A program made the translations under genes and the position numbers. From Nitrospiraceae bacterium (GTDB taxonomy: Bacteria > Nitrospirota > Nitrospiria > Nitrospirales > Nitrospiraceae): a stretch of DNA of 64,000 nt. A model generated the notes under the pieces. It was not told the DNA's origin, ran no database searches, and worked only from the letters and a program-made list of their open reading frames with translations. Location: positions 46,447 to 110,446 of the forward strand of contig CAKKRE010000037.1 of assembly GCA_919902505.1 (NCBI GenBank). The letters are read 5' to 3'. Numbering within the stretch: position 1 is the stretch's first letter; the number at the start of each line of letters is the position of its first letter. This document shows positions 44,382 through 53,100 of the stretch, piece after piece.

Positions 44382-45401
44382 ATGAGCCAACAAGCGGCCG
44401 AAACAAGTGATGCTTATACTGTGGTGGTCTTTCGGGGGTCCTCCTCCAAGCCGTTGCGGTTTAGTTTTCCACGGAAATTCGTGCGCAAGCTCCTGATCCT
44501 GGCTGCGATCCTGGTCGTGGCAGATCTGCTCGTTATCTCTCATTATGTGATTCGGACTGGAGAAGTCTGGCAATTGTCGGCGTTCCGGGCTGAGGCCATG
44601 GGCGCGCGTGAGCAGACGGCTGCCTTTTCCGCCGCGATTGATGACCTCAAAAAGCGTCTTTCGACCATGGGAGAGGTGAATCAACGGCTTCGGGTCATGC
44701 TGGGAATTGACGCCAGCAAGCCGGCTGGGGATTTGGCCAATGGACGGGGTGGTGAGGACGGTCCATTACCCGATGGAAAAACCGGTGTGCAGGGGACTGG
44801 ATCAACCACTTCTGGGCTGGAGCCTCGGCAGCAGGTCTCCGAAGCGCGTGATGCCAATCAGTCCGAGGTTGATTTTGCTACGGAAGGTATTGAAGAGGTC
44901 ACTCAGCAGGTTCGCGAAAGCCTTGATGCCCTTGTCCGGGAGGCTCAGCAACAGGAGGAAGCCCTCGAAAGCCTGACCCAAGTTGCAGCGCAGCGTTCGA
45001 CTCAGTGGGCGTCAACTCCCTCCATCTGGCCTGTGCGCGGATGGGTGACCTCGGCGTTTGGCCCCCGGGTCTCGCCATTTACCGAAAAGCCGGCCTGGCA
45101 TGACGGGCTGGATATCGGTGCTCAGGCAAATTCCCCCGTCCAGGCTCCGGCGCTCGGGCGTGTCGTCACCGTGGCCTTTGACTCGAAAATGGGCAATATG
45201 GTTAAGCTGGACCATGGATATGGGATTGAGACGGTCTATGGACACCTTGCTAAGCCGTTGGTGAAAGAAGGGCAGCGAGTGAAGCGCGGTGATGTGGTCG
45301 CGCTTGTTGGCAGCACTGGGCTTTCCACGGGGCCGCATCTCCATTACATGGTCAAGAAGAATGGCCAATCGTTGGATCCGACCAAGTTTATTCTCGACTA
45401 G
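44382..45401 (+). CDS. M23-family peptidoglycan endopeptidase (LytM/MepM type), membrane anchored
   Basis: 339 residues. A basic cytosolic N-terminus and one membrane helix (LLILAAILVVADLLVISHYV, about 36-55) place the rest outside. A coiled-coil-like region (about 80-105 and 165-210) follows. The C-terminal LytM domain has zinc ligands in AWHDGLDIGAQANSPVQAPA (HxxxD) and TGPHLHYMVKKNG (HxH), with VYGHL between. It should hydrolyse peptide cross-links or activate amidases as EnvC does. Both zinc motifs are complete, so catalysis is expected. It also resembles the Nitrospira-type septal regulators only in broad layout. Confidence 0.9.
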   Translation: MSQQAAETSDAYTVVVFRGSSSKPLRFSFPRKFVRKLLILAAILVVADLLVISHYVIRTGEVWQLSAFRAEAMGAREQTAAFSAAIDDLKKRLSTMGEVNQRLRVMLGIDASKPAGDLANGRGGEDGPLPDGKTGVQGTGSTTSGLEPRQQVSEARDANQSEVDFATEGIEEVTQQVRESLDALVREAQQQEEALESLTQVAAQRSTQWASTPSIWPVRGWVTSAFGPRVSPFTEKPAWHDGLDIGAQANSPVQAPALGRVVTVAFDSKMGNMVKLDHGYGIETVYGHLAKPLVKEGQRVKRGDVVALVGSTGLSTGPHLHYMVKKNGQSLDPTKFILD

Positions 45402-45595
45402 TCGTCCCGCATCGTCTCGGCCTTCGATTGAAGCTAGTCCTTTCCGTTCTTCCTCCTGCTTTTTCATCTCCATTCTCGTAACGGCCTCTGCTATCACCGC
45501 CACCTGTGATGCTGTCCTTGTGCTCCCTCACTTCGCCGAGTGCCGTGGTATACTCCGCACTTTCTTGAAATTCCTGCTATCACGAGGAACATTGC

Positions 45596-47278
45596 ATGAC
45601 TGATCTGGAGATAGCCCGTTCCGTCCCTCACAAGCATATATTCGAAGTCGCACAGTCCTTAGGCATTCATTCTGATGATCTCATCCCCTTTGGGCGCTAC
45701 AAGGCCAAGATCGCTCCCACGCTGGGTGAGCGAATCCAGAACAGACCGCTGGGACGATACATCCTGGTTACGGCCATCAATCCAACACCCCTTGGCGAGG
45801 GCAAGACTACGACCTCAATTGGGCTGAGCATGGGGTTGTGCCGCTTAGGCCATCGGGCCGCCGTCACGCTCAGGCAGCCTTCCTTGGGACCGGTCTTCGG
45901 AATCAAGGGGGGCGGTACTGGAGGCGGGAGAGCCCAGGTCCACCCGATGGAAGATATCAATCTACATTTCACCGGCGATGCGCATGCCGTCTCTGCGAGC
46001 CACAATCTCCTTTCCGCATTTGTCGATAACCATCTGTTTCACGGTAATGCGCTCAAGGTCGATCCGAAAGGGATCAGATGGCCTCGCACGCTTGGGGTGA
46101 GTGATCGCGCGCTTCGCGACATTCTTCTGGGAGAGGAAACCGGGCGGCGGCCGGGGAAGTTTGTGATCACGGAGGCGTCGGAGGTCATGGCGGTGCTGGC
46201 CCTGGCAACCGACCATGCAGATCTTCGCCAACGCCTCGGGAGAATTCTGATCGGCCTGACTGAGGGCGGACAGATGGTCCGTGCTGAGGAATTTGGTTGC
46301 GCCGGCTCCATGGCCGTCTTGCTGAAGGATGCGTTACTGCCGAATCTCGTGCAGACCTTGGAGGGGACTCCCGCGTTCGTTCATGCCGGGCCGTTCGGCA
46401 ACATCGCGCATGGAAATTGCTCGATTGTCTCCGATCGGTTGGCGTTACGTTGTGCAGACTATGTGGTGACCGAAGCTGGATTCGGGAGTGATCTAGGCGC
46501 GGAAAAGTTCTTCAATATTAAGTGCCGCACGTCCGGTCTTCGTCCGGATGTCGGGGTGGTGGTGGCGACCTTGCGTGCGCTTAAGCTTCATGGCGGTGGG
46601 GGAATCGTGAAATCCGGTGCTCCGCTGCCTCCCGGTGTGACGGGGCCGAATCAGGCGGCGCTGGAGCAGGGCTTTGCCAACCTCGAACAGCATATCGCCA
46701 ATGTCCGAGCCCATGGAGTGCCGGTTGTGGTCGCGGTGAACGCCTTTAAGGATGATTCGTCTGATGAATTAAACTGGGTGTGCGAACGTGCGCTGGCCGC
46801 CGGCGCGTCGGCGGCCGCGGTGTCGACCCATTGGTCCGATGGCGGACGGGGAGCCGAGGAAATGGCCAGGGCGGTCGTCAAGGTTGCTGCGCAAGGTACG
46901 CAATTCAGCCCTCTCTATGAGGTGACCTCACCCATCAAGAAGAAGATTGAGACCATCGCCACCAGGATCTATGGGGCCGCCGGCGTGTCATTCTCGCCTC
47001 AGGCGGAGCGGGACGTAGAGCTGGCGACAGGATTGGGATTCGATCGACTGCCCATTTGTATGGCGAAGACCCCGCTTTCACTATCGCACGACCCGGCGGT
47101 GAAGGGGCGACCCTCCGGGTTCACGGTGCCGATTCAGGAGTTGCGGATTCTGGCCGGGGCCGGGTTTCTCACCGCGGTCTGCTCAGGCATGCAGTTGATG
47201 CCGGGTCTGCCGAAGAAGCCTGCCGGGGAACGGATCGATGTCGATCCACAATCGGGTCAAATTGTTGGTCTGCAGTAG
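45596..47278 (+). CDS. fhs: Formate--tetrahydrofolate ligase
   Basis: 560 residues, standard length. It makes 10-formyl-THF from formate, THF and ATP in the cytosol. The ATP loop reads NPTPLGEGKTTTSIGLSMGL, and VTLRQPSLGPVFGIKGGGTG is a family signature. Further conserved stretches are GGGRAQVHPMEDINLHFTGD and EAGFGSDLGAEKFFNIKCRT. The RBS GAGGAACATTGC precedes the ATG. Nitrospirota with a reductive TCA cycle still use it for one-carbon units. Convergent with hflC, 7 bases between the stops. Confidence 0.96.
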   Translation: MTDLEIARSVPHKHIFEVAQSLGIHSDDLIPFGRYKAKIAPTLGERIQNRPLGRYILVTAINPTPLGEGKTTTSIGLSMGLCRLGHRAAVTLRQPSLGPVFGIKGGGTGGGRAQVHPMEDINLHFTGDAHAVSASHNLLSAFVDNHLFHGNALKVDPKGIRWPRTLGVSDRALRDILLGEETGRRPGKFVITEASEVMAVLALATDHADLRQRLGRILIGLTEGGQMVRAEEFGCAGSMAVLLKDALLPNLVQTLEGTPAFVHAGPFGNIAHGNCSIVSDRLALRCADYVVTEAGFGSDLGAEKFFNIKCRTSGLRPDVGVVVATLRALKLHGGGGIVKSGAPLPPGVTGPNQAALEQGFANLEQHIANVRAHGVPVVVAVNAFKDDSSDELNWVCERALAAGASAAAVSTHWSDGGRGAEEMARAVVKVAAQGTQFSPLYEVTSPIKKKIETIATRIYGAAGVSFSPQAERDVELATGLGFDRLPICMAKTPLSLSHDPAVKGRPSGFTVPIQELRILAGAGFLTAVCSGMQLMPGLPKKPAGERIDVDPQSGQIVGLQ

Positions 47279-47285
47279 TGCAGTG

Positions 47286-48146
47286 TTAACGCTGTTTTAG
47301 GTACCGGAAGAATTCTGATTCGGGACTGACGAGGATGGTGGTCTTGTCCTTGAGGGTCTTGCGATAAGCTTCCATGGTGCGGGTAAACTCGAAGAAATGC
47401 GGATCCTGACGATAGGCATCGGCATAGATGCGGAACGCTTTGGCGTCTCCGCCTCCGCGCAATTCCTCTGATTCTCGATAGGCCTCCGCCAGAATGATTT
47501 CCCGATCTTTCTCCGCCTCCGACTTGATTTTCTGAGCCTCCTCCGCGCCTTCTGCGCGATACTGCTTCGCTTGTCGCTCCCGCTCGGCTTGCATGCGCGA
47601 GAACACGGCCTTTTCATTCTGCTCAGGCAGGTCGGCTCGTTTAATCCGCACATCCTGGATTTCGATGCCATAGGCCGACGCTTTTTCGTTGGCGCGTTGG
47701 GTGACTACGGCCATGAGTTGCGCACGGGCCGATGAGACGATTTCCGCCAGATCGTGCCGGCCTAATTCCACCCGCAGTTCCGAATAAATAATATCGTGCA
47801 GGCGCTGGAGCGCGCCCCGCTGACTTTGGAACGCCTGATACACCTTCAGCGGATCGGTGATCCGCCACTTCGCAAAATTATCGAGCAGCAGGGTCTTTTT
47901 GTCCTGGGTAATGACGTCCTGCGCATTGGAGTCGTAGTCCAGAAGGCGCTTGTCGAAGTAGGTGACTTCTTCGATGAACGGCAGTTTGAGGTAGAGACCC
48001 CCTTCGGTGACGTTCCGGACCGGTTTTCCGAGCTGGACCACGATGGCATTCTGGGTGACATCGACGATGTAAAAAGGCGATGCACCGAGGACGAGCAGCC
48101 CGAGAACAATGCCGACAAATGCCAGGATAAATCCTTGCTTGCTCAT
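47286..48146 (-). CDS. hflC: HflC, SPFH-domain regulator of FtsH
   Basis: 286 residues. N-terminal anchor (ILAFVGIVLGLLVLGASPFY) and SPFH/prohibitin domain with QNAIVVQLGKPVRNVTEGGL. A long helical C-terminal region has RMQAERERQAKQYRAEGAEE and EAYRESEELRGGGDAKAFRI. With HflK it forms a cage around FtsH in the inner membrane and limits degradation of membrane proteins. Overlaps hflK as ATGA. Confidence 0.93.
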   Translation of the reverse strand: MSKQGFILAFVGIVLGLLVLGASPFYIVDVTQNAIVVQLGKPVRNVTEGGLYLKLPFIEEVTYFDKRLLDYDSNAQDVITQDKKTLLLDNFAKWRITDPLKVYQAFQSQRGALQRLHDIIYSELRVELGRHDLAEIVSSARAQLMAVVTQRANEKASAYGIEIQDVRIKRADLPEQNEKAVFSRMQAERERQAKQYRAEGAEEAQKIKSEAEKDREIILAEAYRESEELRGGGDAKAFRIYADAYRQDPHFFEFTRTMEAYRKTLKDKTTILVSPESEFFRYLKQR

Positions 48147-49180
48147 GGCGTGCGCTCCTGTGTCGAACTGGACGGGGCCGGTTTGGAGAACCGATCGAGC
48201 GGTAGATACGGCAGCGCACGGTCCGCTCCTTTGCCGTCCAAGACGAATTTATCGATGTGGGGGAGCACGTCTTCAAGGGTCTCGATATAGATCCGCTTGC
48301 TGATAATGTCTTTCGCCTGGTTGTATTCTTTCAGCGTTGCGAGGAATCGATTGGCTTCACCCTGGGAGCGGTTGAGCCGCGCCTGCGCATACCCTTTGGC
48401 CTGGTTCACCAACTGAGCCGCCTCACCCTTGGCTTTGGGGGTGATGTCGTTGCGGTAGCCCTGGGCCTGGTTGATCAGTTTTTCGCGGTCTTCCTTGGCG
48501 TTGGTGACGTCCTTGAACGCGGCCGCCACGGCTTCGGGCGGGTCGACATCCTGCAACTGGACCGCGGCAACCTGCACGCCGGTCCTATAGTCGTCGAGGA
48601 TGTGTTGGAGAAGTTCCTGAGTGTCGTGCTGGATCTGTGCCTTTCCGGTCGTCAGCGCTTCGTCGATCTTGCTCTTGCCGATCACCTCCCGCATCGAGGC
48701 TTCCGCCGCTTTTCCGATCGTGTCGTCGATGTCCGCGACATTGAACAGATACTCGCGTGAGCTCTTGATCTTATATTGAACGATAAATTCAATCGCCAGA
48801 ATGTTCATATCGCCGGTCAGCATGAGGGCTTCCTGCGGCACCATTTGCTGGCGCGCCTGCCGATCGGTTCGAAAGCCGATTTCCACCCGATGCAGCTTGG
48901 CCACCTTCGGTTGCAGCACGCTTTCGACGACGGGGATCTTCATGTGTGGGCCGGGATCCACGACGCGCACGGGGATGCCGAAGCGTTTCACCACGCCTTC
49001 TTCGTCCGGCGCCACAATAAAGGCGCTTTGCCAAATGAGGAAGACCGTGAAGGCGACAAGGAGAAGATTGCGGAAACCGCCGGTAGGTAACAGATTGCGA
49101 AGTTGGCCTTGGGCCTGCTTGAAGGCCTGATCCAAATCGTCGCCCTTCTTGCTCCAAGGGTCTTTGGGGTCCCAGACCAT
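48143..49180 (-). CDS. hflK: HflK, SPFH-domain regulator of FtsH
   Basis: 345 residues. Starts MVWDPKDPWSKKGDDLDQAF, then a membrane helix (NLLLVAFTVFLIWQSAFIVA), then an SPFH domain with EGVVKRFGIPVRVVDPGPHM. QLQDVDPPEAVAAAFKDVTN and KGYAQARLNRSQGEANRFLA are characteristic of HflK. The ATG at 49180 is preferred over a TTG four codons upstream because GAGCC sits at usual spacing. It is upstream of hflC in one operon, divergent from arsR. Confidence 0.93.
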   Translation of the reverse strand: MVWDPKDPWSKKGDDLDQAFKQAQGQLRNLLPTGGFRNLLLVAFTVFLIWQSAFIVAPDEEGVVKRFGIPVRVVDPGPHMKIPVVESVLQPKVAKLHRVEIGFRTDRQARQQMVPQEALMLTGDMNILAIEFIVQYKIKSSREYLFNVADIDDTIGKAAEASMREVIGKSKIDEALTTGKAQIQHDTQELLQHILDDYRTGVQVAAVQLQDVDPPEAVAAAFKDVTNAKEDREKLINQAQGYRNDITPKAKGEAAQLVNQAKGYAQARLNRSQGEANRFLATLKEYNQAKDIISKRIYIETLEDVLPHIDKFVLDGKGADRALPYLPLDRFSKPAPSSSTQERTP

Positions 49181-49270
49181 GTAGTGGCTCAATTCAGTGA
49201 GGGTGGCAATGTCGCCAGCGGATCACCTTAGCAAAGTGAGGACCGTCGAGCAACACATAAAGGCGGCCGG

Positions 49271-49300
49271 TTGACTTATCAAGATTCGTTGATATATATT
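49271..49300 (+). promoter_or_regulatory. arsR promoter with ArsR operator in the spacer
   Basis: TTGACT (49271-49276) and TATATT (49295-49300) are spaced by 18 bases. The spacer contains ATCAAGATTCGTTGAT (49278-49293), a 5-bp inverted repeat ATCAA-N6-TTGAT. A repressor bound there would block polymerase. The same sequence, reverse-complemented with one change, is found before arsM (49646-49661). Confidence 0.8.
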
Positions 49301-49306
49301 TTTGTC

Positions 49307-49627
49307 ATGAAGGGAAGCACGGTGCGAAATCCATCGCGGGCGGCGGAGTTGTTTCACGCGCTTGCGGACCCGACGCGATTGGAGATTCTGGACGAGCTGA
49401 AAGAGGGCGAGTGCTGTGTGTGCGAACTGACGGATCGCCTGCAGGCCGGGCAGTCGCGGCTCTCATTTCATCTGAAGGTGCTTAAGGACGCGGGAATGAT
49501 TGTGGATCGACGAGAGGGCCGATGGATGTACTACTCCGTGAACGCCGACGCCCTTGCCGAGCTCGACGACCTCGTCGATTCGCTCAAGCAGGCGAAGCGG
49601 GCGCGCCGCGCCACCGGCTGCTGTTGA
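49307..49627 (+). CDS. arsR: ArsR/SmtB-family As(III)-responsive repressor
   Basis: 106 residues. The winged helix contains HALADPTRLEILDELKEGEC and a recognition helix near QSRLSFHLKVLKDAGMI. The metal site in the alpha-3 region is ECCVCELTD (Cys36, Cys37, Cys39), matching the CxC site of E. coli-type ArsR, and CC ends the protein. As(III) binding should release DNA and derepress the operon. The ATG at 49307 is right after the promoter; an upstream TTG (49271) is the -35 element itself. First gene of arsR-arsM-acr3-arsC. Confidence 0.93.
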   Translation: MKGSTVRNPSRAAELFHALADPTRLEILDELKEGECCVCELTDRLQAGQSRLSFHLKVLKDAGMIVDRREGRWMYYSVNADALAELDDLVDSLKQAKRARRATGCC

Positions 49628-49645
49628 TTTTTTTCTGCCTAATAG

Positions 49646-49661
49646 ATCAATGAATCTTGAT
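49646..49661 (+). promoter_or_regulatory. Second ArsR operator, before arsM
   Basis: ATCAATGAATCTTGAT differs by one base from the reverse complement of the operator at 49278. It lies 18 bases after the arsR stop and 22 before the arsM start. It may allow repression of arsM separately or act as a roadblock within the operon. Confidence 0.7.
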
Positions 49662-49683
49662 GCATAAAAGAGGAGGCGACGAA

Positions 49684-50508
49684 ATGGACGCACAAGCGAT
49701 TCGAGAGCTGGTCAAGGAGAAATACGGTGAAGCGGCCGCACGAGCCAAGAGCGGAGGCAGTTCCTGCTGCGGGGCCTCCCCCGCGCTGATGAATGTCGAT
49801 CCGATTACGTCCAACCTGTATTCAGATCAGGAGCGTCAGGGGTTGCCGGCGGATGCCGTGGCGGCCTCGCTGGGCTGTGGGAATCCAACGGCGCTGGCTG
49901 AACTTCATGCCGGTGAGACGGTGTTGGATCTGGGGTCCGGCGGCGGCATCGATGTGTTGCTCTCTGCCAAGCGAGTCGGTCCGACGGGGAAAGCCTATGG
50001 GTTGGATATGACCGAGGAGATGCTGGCGTTGGCCAGAGAAAATCAGCGCGCAGCCGGCGTGGAGAACGTCGAGTTTCTGAAGGGCGAAATCGAGCACATT
50101 CCGCTGCCTGATCGTTCCGTGGATGTGATCATCAGCAATTGCGTCGTGAATTTGTCCGGCGAAAAGGAGCGCGTGCTGGCGGAAGCCTTTCGCGTCCTGC
50201 GTCCGGGAGGCCGGCTGGCGTTGTCCGACATTGTGGTGCGAGGGCCGGTTCCCTCGGAGATCCGACGGAATCTCGAATTGTGGGCTGGTTGTGTGGCGGG
50301 CGCGTTGGAAGAGACGGAGTATCGGGACATGCTGACCCAAGCGGGGTTCGTCGAGGTCGGCATTGAGCCGACGCGCATCTATCACGCCGATGATGTGAAG
50401 GAATTGCTGGTCGGCACAGACCTCTCCAGTGATCTGCTCGTGGCCCAAGTCGAGGGCAAGTTCATGAGCGCATTCATTCGGGCCAAGAAACCGGCCGTGA
50501 CGGTCTAA
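49684..50508 (+). CDS. arsM: Arsenite S-adenosylmethionine methyltransferase (short form)
   Basis: 274 residues. The methyltransferase domain has VLDLGSGGGIDVLLSAKRVG (SAM motif). The three Cys required for As(III) binding in ArsM enzymes are in SLGCGNP (Cys65), IISNCVVNL (Cys153) and LWAGCVAGALE (Cys203). A Cys pair near the N-terminus (SSCCG, 28-29) is extra. It converts As(III) to methylated, partly volatile arsenicals in the cytosol. GAGGAGGCGACGAA precedes the ATG. It is 56 bases downstream of arsR and 37 upstream of acr3. Confidence 0.93.
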   Translation: MDAQAIRELVKEKYGEAAARAKSGGSSCCGASPALMNVDPITSNLYSDQERQGLPADAVAASLGCGNPTALAELHAGETVLDLGSGGGIDVLLSAKRVGPTGKAYGLDMTEEMLALARENQRAAGVENVEFLKGEIEHIPLPDRSVDVIISNCVVNLSGEKERVLAEAFRVLRPGGRLALSDIVVRGPVPSEIRRNLELWAGCVAGALEETEYRDMLTQAGFVEVGIEPTRIYHADDVKELLVGTDLSSDLLVAQVEGKFMSAFIRAKKPAVTV

Positions 50509-50545
50509 CTCCGCCGGGCAGCCAGAGCACGAAGGAGCGAAGGTG

Positions 50546-51640
50546 ATGGAACTCGCATTATCGGTCGATCAGCCTCAAGTGGCCACGAAGCGGCTGTCGT
50601 TCTTTGAACGATATCTCACCCTCTGGGTGGCGCTCTGCATGGTGGCCGGTGTGCTGATCGGGCAGGCGATGCCCGGTTTGGTGTCGAGCCTGCGAGGGGC
50701 TGAGATCGGACAGGGCAGCCACATCAATCTGCCGATTGCCGTGCTGATCTGGCTGATGATTGTGCCGATGATGATGAAAGTTGAGTTTGCCTCGGTTCGT
50801 GACGTGGGCAAGCGGCCGGTCGGCCTGCTGATTACCCTGTTTGTGAATTGGGTGGTGAAGCCCTTCTCCATGGCGTTCTTCGCTTGGGTGTTTTTCCGGT
50901 ACGTATTTTCAGCCTGGATCTCACCCGCCGAGGCCGACCAATACATCGCAGGTACCATTATCCTGGCTGCGGCGCCCTGTACGGCAATGGTGTTTGTGTG
51001 GAGTTACCTGACGGACGGAGACCCCGCGTACACGCTTGTCCAGGTGGCCGTGAACGATCTGATCATGCTTGTGCTGTTTGTCCCGATTGTCGGGTTGCTG
51101 GTAAGCGGCGCGTCATCGTTGGCCGTGCCGTTCGATGTGTTGTTGTACTCGGTGGCGATTTTTATCGTCATTCCGTTGGTCGTCGGCGCCGGGCTCCGAC
51201 TGTGGCTGGTTCGTCGGTATGGACTGCGGTGGATGGAAGAACTGTTTCTGCCCCGATTCACGCCGGTGACGATCGCGGCACTGCTTCTCACGTTGGTGTG
51301 CATCTTCGCGTTTCAGTCGCAAAACATCCTGGGGAAGACTGTGCATGTCGTGTTGATCGCAGTGCCGATTCTCCTGCAGGTCTATATGAATTCGTCGCTG
51401 GCCTACGGGCTGATGCATCGGTGGCGGGTTCCCTACGCGATCGCCGCGCCGGGAGCGCTCATCGGTGCCAGCAACTTTTTCGAATTGGCTGTGGCGACGG
51501 CCATCGCCCTGTTTGGACCGGAGTCCGGTGCCGCGTTGGCGACGGTGGTCGGGGTGTTGGTGGAAGTGCCGGTCATGTTGTCCGTCTGCAGTGTCTGCAA
51601 CAAGACCCGGCATTGGTTCGATCAGGAGGGCGGCGCATGA
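50546..51640 (+). CDS. acr3: ACR3-family arsenite efflux transporter
   Basis: 364 residues, about ten membrane helices. The essential Cys145 is in ILAAAPCTAMVFVWSYLT, a signature of ACR3. Other conserved pieces are PMMMKVEFASVRDVGKRPVG, GASNFFELAVATAIALFG and the ending helix that includes VPVMLSVCSVCNKTR. It exports As(III) across the inner membrane with proton exchange. The gene overlaps arsC as ATGA, so the two are translationally linked. The ATG at 50546 directly follows a GTG at 50543; either may serve. Confidence 0.95.
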   Translation: MELALSVDQPQVATKRLSFFERYLTLWVALCMVAGVLIGQAMPGLVSSLRGAEIGQGSHINLPIAVLIWLMIVPMMMKVEFASVRDVGKRPVGLLITLFVNWVVKPFSMAFFAWVFFRYVFSAWISPAEADQYIAGTIILAAAPCTAMVFVWSYLTDGDPAYTLVQVAVNDLIMLVLFVPIVGLLVSGASSLAVPFDVLLYSVAIFIVIPLVVGAGLRLWLVRRYGLRWMEELFLPRFTPVTIAALLLTLVCIFAFQSQNILGKTVHVVLIAVPILLQVYMNSSLAYGLMHRWRVPYAIAAPGALIGASNFFELAVATAIALFGPESGAALATVVGVLVEVPVMLSVCSVCNKTRHWFDQEGGA

Positions 51641-52053
51641 AGGCGCGAGTGTTATTCCTCTGTACCGGCAACTCCGCACGCAGTCAGATGGCGGAGGGGT
51701 GGTTGCGGCATCTGGCTGGCGATCGGTTTGAGGTGTTCAGCGCGGGCACTCACCCGGTTGGCTTGAATCCTGGCTCGGTCGAAGCGATGGCCGAGGTCGG
51801 CATCGACATGGCGGGACATCGGTCAAAACATGTCTCTGAATTCCTGACGCAGTCGTTCGATTACGTCATTACGGTCTGCGACCGGGCCAAAGAGTCCTGC
51901 CCAATCTGGCCGGGGCCCACCCATCTGCTGCATTGGAGCTTTGACGATCCGGCAGGGGTGTTGGATGAGGGGGAACGCCGGCAGGTTTTTCGGCGTGTGC
52001 GTGATGAAATCGCCGCCGCGATCCATCAGTCTCTCCTTGCGGCCGGGGTGTGA
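51637..52053 (+). CDS. arsC: Arsenate reductase, thioredoxin-coupled (low-molecular-weight phosphatase fold)
   Basis: 138 residues. Catalytic P-loop LCTGNSARSQMAE, with nucleophile Cys9 and Arg15 (C-x5-R). The redox pair is Cys81 and Cys88 in TVCDRAKESCPIW, matching Cys82 and Cys89 of staphylococcal ArsC. It reduces As(V) to As(III), which Acr3 then exports. It ends the arsR-arsM-acr3-arsC operon; the lipoprotein gene 9 bases beyond is on the other strand. Confidence 0.94.
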   Translation: MKARVLFLCTGNSARSQMAEGWLRHLAGDRFEVFSAGTHPVGLNPGSVEAMAEVGIDMAGHRSKHVSEFLTQSFDYVITVCDRAKESCPIWPGPTHLLHWSFDDPAGVLDEGERRQVFRRVRDEIAAAIHQSLLAAGV

Positions 52054-52062
52054 AAGCTTCAG

Positions 52063-53067
52063 TCAGCGGCCGCGTTCCTGCCCGATCTGACGTTCTAATT
52101 CCGCTACCCGGGCTTCCAACAATCGAATGACCTCAATGAGCCGGACCTGTGCGTCGGTATCGGAGTGTAATGAGTCTCCGGATGTCGGCTTGGGAGAATC
52201 GCTCATGCTCTCAGATGAACTGTTGCGAGTGCGACTAGTCAGGGCCTGGTTGGTGCGCTCCAGTTCGGCAACTCGGCGTTTGAGCTCGGCAATGACCTGG
52301 TTTTCTCCGGTGTCGTGTGTGGATGCCGAATGAACGCTCTCGACCTCCCTCCTTTCCAGTTTCGCCTCGGTATGTGCCGCGAGAAACGCCGGGTAGGCAA
52401 TCGACAGGGTCCGCTCCGGGTAGCGGATAAGACTGCCCGAGCGGGCTTCTGTGAGAAGATGAGGGGTGTCAAAGAATAGGGCAAAATCCTGTTCGCCGAC
52501 GGAGGCACAGGGAGAGGTGCGCACATACCGTAACGTTTCTCGCACGTCGCTGAGGCGGTCAATCGCACCGACTTCCGAGAGGTTGGTGCGCACCGGATGC
52601 TTAAAATTTGAGAGTGCCACCGAGAGCGTATCGTTTTGGATTGAGAGCGCGCCTGATGTGATGAGACTCAGTGATTCCCTTGCCGGTTTGACCAGGAGAA
52701 ATACCACAACCTCTTCCGGCGTGGCTTTTGCCAATGCGTCTTGAACGCTAGGACCCAGCAGCTCGAGGTCATGGTTATTAAAGAGTCGTGGGGTTTCCGG
52801 CGTGGCAGCGAAGGAGCTCAAGAGCCCCACTTTTTCGCGAGCGGACAAGGCAGCAATCAAGGCCCGCACCTCCTCCCCTGTAAACCGCACGGGATGTGAC
52901 AGTGGGGTTCCCTGGTTGACGAGTTCACAGGTCTTGGCCTGATCCAGCCGAACGAGGATTTCACCGGACTCCCGGATGACTCTCGGCGACGGGACTGTCG
53001 TGACGCAGCTTGCAGTCAAAAGCCACAGCAGGATGATGAACACAATCTGCACAAGACTACCTCTCAA
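52063..53067 (-). CDS. Lipoprotein of unknown function, last gene of the aio operon
   Basis: 334 residues. The N-terminus VQIVFIILLWLLTASC ends in the lipobox LTASC (Cys about residue 21). The body (about 40-235) has no motif I recognise; it includes FTGEEVRALIAALSAREKVG and VVVFLLVKPARESLSLITSG. The C-terminal 100 residues are low-complexity and coiled, with ELKRRVAELERTNQ, a Ser-rich linker, and a final VRLIEVIRLLEARVAELERQ. It starts 33 bases after aioA on the same strand, so it is probably co-transcribed. It is neither AioX nor a cytochrome. A periplasmic-facing assembly or anchoring role is possible but inferred only from context. Confidence 0.7.
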   Translation of the reverse strand: MRGSLVQIVFIILLWLLTASCVTTVPSPRVIRESGEILVRLDQAKTCELVNQGTPLSHPVRFTGEEVRALIAALSAREKVGLLSSFAATPETPRLFNNHDLELLGPSVQDALAKATPEEVVVFLLVKPARESLSLITSGALSIQNDTLSVALSNFKHPVRTNLSEVGAIDRLSDVRETLRYVRTSPCASVGEQDFALFFDTPHLLTEARSGSLIRYPERTLSIAYPAFLAAHTEAKLERREVESVHSASTHDTGENQVIAELKRRVAELERTNQALTSRTRNSSSESMSDSPKPTSGDSLHSDTDAQVRLIEVIRLLEARVAELERQIGQERGR

Positions 53068-53100
53068 GCAACGTCATGAAACCACTTCGACGTTGGCGCT

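Noticed and set aside
50848..51636. Upstream extension of the arsC frame through acr3
   Set aside because: The first 263 codons overlap acr3 in another frame; the true ArsC begins at the ATG of 51637 with the P-loop.
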